From the NCBI RefSeq assembly GCF_003985155.1, contig NZ_ML133689.1, positions 186,001 to 250,000 of the forward strand: a stretch of DNA of 64,000 nt. The letters run 5' to 3'. This DNA comes from Rhizobium vallis (lineage in GTDB: Bacteria > Pseudomonadota > Alphaproteobacteria > Rhizobiales > Rhizobiaceae). Positions 63,076 through 64,000 of the stretch are shown here, piece after piece (the stretch's first letter is position 1; each line of letters begins with the position of its first letter). The notes below the pieces were generated by a model. The model had not been told where the DNA came from. It did not search any database and was given only the letters and a program-made list of their open reading frames with translations. Both the position numbers and the translations under genes were made by a program.

Positions 63076-64000
63076 ATGAGCACGCAGCAAATTCCGCTCA
63101 AGGTAACGGCGACACGGCTCGTCCGCGCGGTCAGACTCTTTATGACTTCCGATGTCGGCGGACGAGCCGCCTTCCTTCTCGCCTCCCTGATCGCTCTTTT
63201 TGGCGGCGTCAGTGCTCTGAATGTGGTCAACAGCTTCGTCGGTCGACACTTCATGACTGCCATCGCTGAAAGGCAGACTGCCGAATTCATCCGCCAGGCG
63301 ATCCTCTACGCCGGCGCTTTCGCTGCCTCGACGATTGTCTCGGTGATCGCGCGCTTCGCCGAAGAGCGACTGGCTTTGCTTTGGCGGGAATTCCTCACCC
63401 GTCGCGCCATCGGCCTTTATATGAGCGACGGTGCTTTCTACCGGCTCGGCGTTCAGGGCACACTCTCTTTCCCCGATCAGCGGATCGCGGAGGATATAAA
63501 GGCATTCGCGACGACGACGCTTTCGTTCCTGCTCATGCTGCTCAGCAGCCTTTTGACGGTTTTCACTTTTTCGAGCGTGTTATGGCTGATCAGCCCGCTT
63601 CTTTTCTTTACCGCTGTCATCTACGCGGCCTTCGGATCGTTTATGACGATCGTCTTGGGACGGCCTTTGATCAAACTGAATTATAACCAACTCGACAATG
63701 AAGCGGCCTTCCGCTCCGGGCTGATCAGTGTCCGGGAAAACGCGGAATCGATTATGATCGAGGGCACGGAGCAGCGCCATGCCAACCGATTGTCGAGGCA
63801 GTTCGACGATCTCGCCGCGAACTTCAGGCGGATAATTTCCGTCAATCGCAATGTCGGGTTCTTCACCACCGGTTACAACTGGATGATCCAGATCCTGCCT
63901 GTTGTCATCATCGCGCCTGCTTTCATGCGGGGCGACATGGAATTCGGCGTGATCACGCAGTCGGCGGCAGCCTTTGCGATGCTCGTCGGCGCGTTTTCCT
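63076..64000 (+). CDS. SbmA/YddA-type ABC transporter, N-terminal part (runs off the window)
   Basis: 308 codons are visible and the frame is open at the right edge. The translation starts MSTQQIPLKVTATRLVRAVR and shows at least four membrane helices (ALIALFGGVSALNVV, AFAASTIVSVIARF, LLMLLSSLLTVFTF, LLFFTAVIYAAF), then LIKLNYNQLDNEAAFRSGLISVRENAESI, a typical loop of ABCD/YddA-like exporters. SD GGGGG precedes ATG 63076. The ATPase domain, if present, is outside the window. Substrate unknown; relatives import peptides or export fatty acids. Confidence 0.82.
   Translation, partial: MSTQQIPLKVTATRLVRAVRLFMTSDVGGRAAFLLASLIALFGGVSALNVVNSFVGRHFMTAIAERQTAEFIRQAILYAGAFAASTIVSVIARFAEERLALLWREFLTRRAIGLYMSDGAFYRLGVQGTLSFPDQRIAEDIKAFATTTLSFLLMLLSSLLTVFTFSSVLWLISPLLFFTAVIYAAFGSFMTIVLGRPLIKLNYNQLDNEAAFRSGLISVRENAESIMIEGTEQRHANRLSRQFDDLAANFRRIISVNRNVGFFTTGYNWMIQILPVVIIAPAFMRGDMEFGVITQSAAAFAMLVGAFS

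Overview
The window looks like a piece of a Rhizobium-type chromosome (Rhizobiales, close to the R. leguminosarum / R. etli group). This rests on gene content and protein families rather than a database search: a linked phaR-phaAB polyhydroxybutyrate locus, the alternative heat-shock sigma factor RpoH2, a 7Fe ferredoxin and CarD/CdnL next to each other, a SAM-II riboswitch ahead of metA, DUF1839/DUF1868 proteins, high GC with typical alphaproteobacterial codon use, and palindromic intergenic repeats of the rhizobial kind. No tRNA, rRNA, CRISPR, transposase or phage gene was seen.

Layout. 1-7630: housekeeping genes (a cut-off prenyl diphosphate synthase, MtgA, DUF1868, GST, L32), the PHB genes phaR/phaA/phaB, and three small minus-strand proteins (52, 84 and 51 aa). 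7631-8427: a gene-free stretch holding three 51-bp direct repeats and 16 GANTC (CcrM) sites. 8428-14745: Suv3-like helicase, HslR, FdxA, CarD, a candidate sORF/sRNA, and RpoH2. 14812-22202: M48 lipoprotein protease, a drug exporter with a divergent MarR regulator and a visible promoter/operator, thiamine pyrophosphokinase, Uup, and an exported protein. 22212-30325: an SbmA/YddA-type ABC protein with a broken P-loop, SAM-II riboswitch plus metA, galM, and a nagR-nagB2-nagA-SIS amino-sugar operon.

30385-35005: an amino-acid ABC transporter with a FAD amino-acid oxidase and a divergent GntR/FCD regulator. 35205-38033: elongation factor P with its lysylation enzymes EpmA and EpmB. 38297-48737: the most unusual block, apparently one long operon: acyl carrier protein, acyl-CoA dehydrogenase-like flavoprotein, amino acid:carrier-protein ligase (an aminoacyl-tRNA synthetase paralogue), DUF1839, a GH2 beta-mannosidase-like enzyme, a glycosyltransferase, and a giant fusion of a MOP-family flippase with two alpha/beta-hydrolase domains; a convergent glycosyltransferase follows. 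I read it as a pathway that loads an amino acid on a carrier protein, probably oxidises it, and couples it to an exported glycan.

50074-55754: a lysine/pipecolate catabolic cluster (LysR regulator, 2-oxoadipate dioxygenase HglS, pipecolate-oxidase-like FAD enzyme, aminoadipate semialdehyde dehydrogenase). 55879-59746: an iron(III) ABC importer fbpABC with a candidate RirA (IRO) box and an internal terminator. 59749-64000: a putative beta-1,2-glucanase-type enzyme, an M81 (MlrC) protein, and the start of a second SbmA/YddA-like ABC protein.
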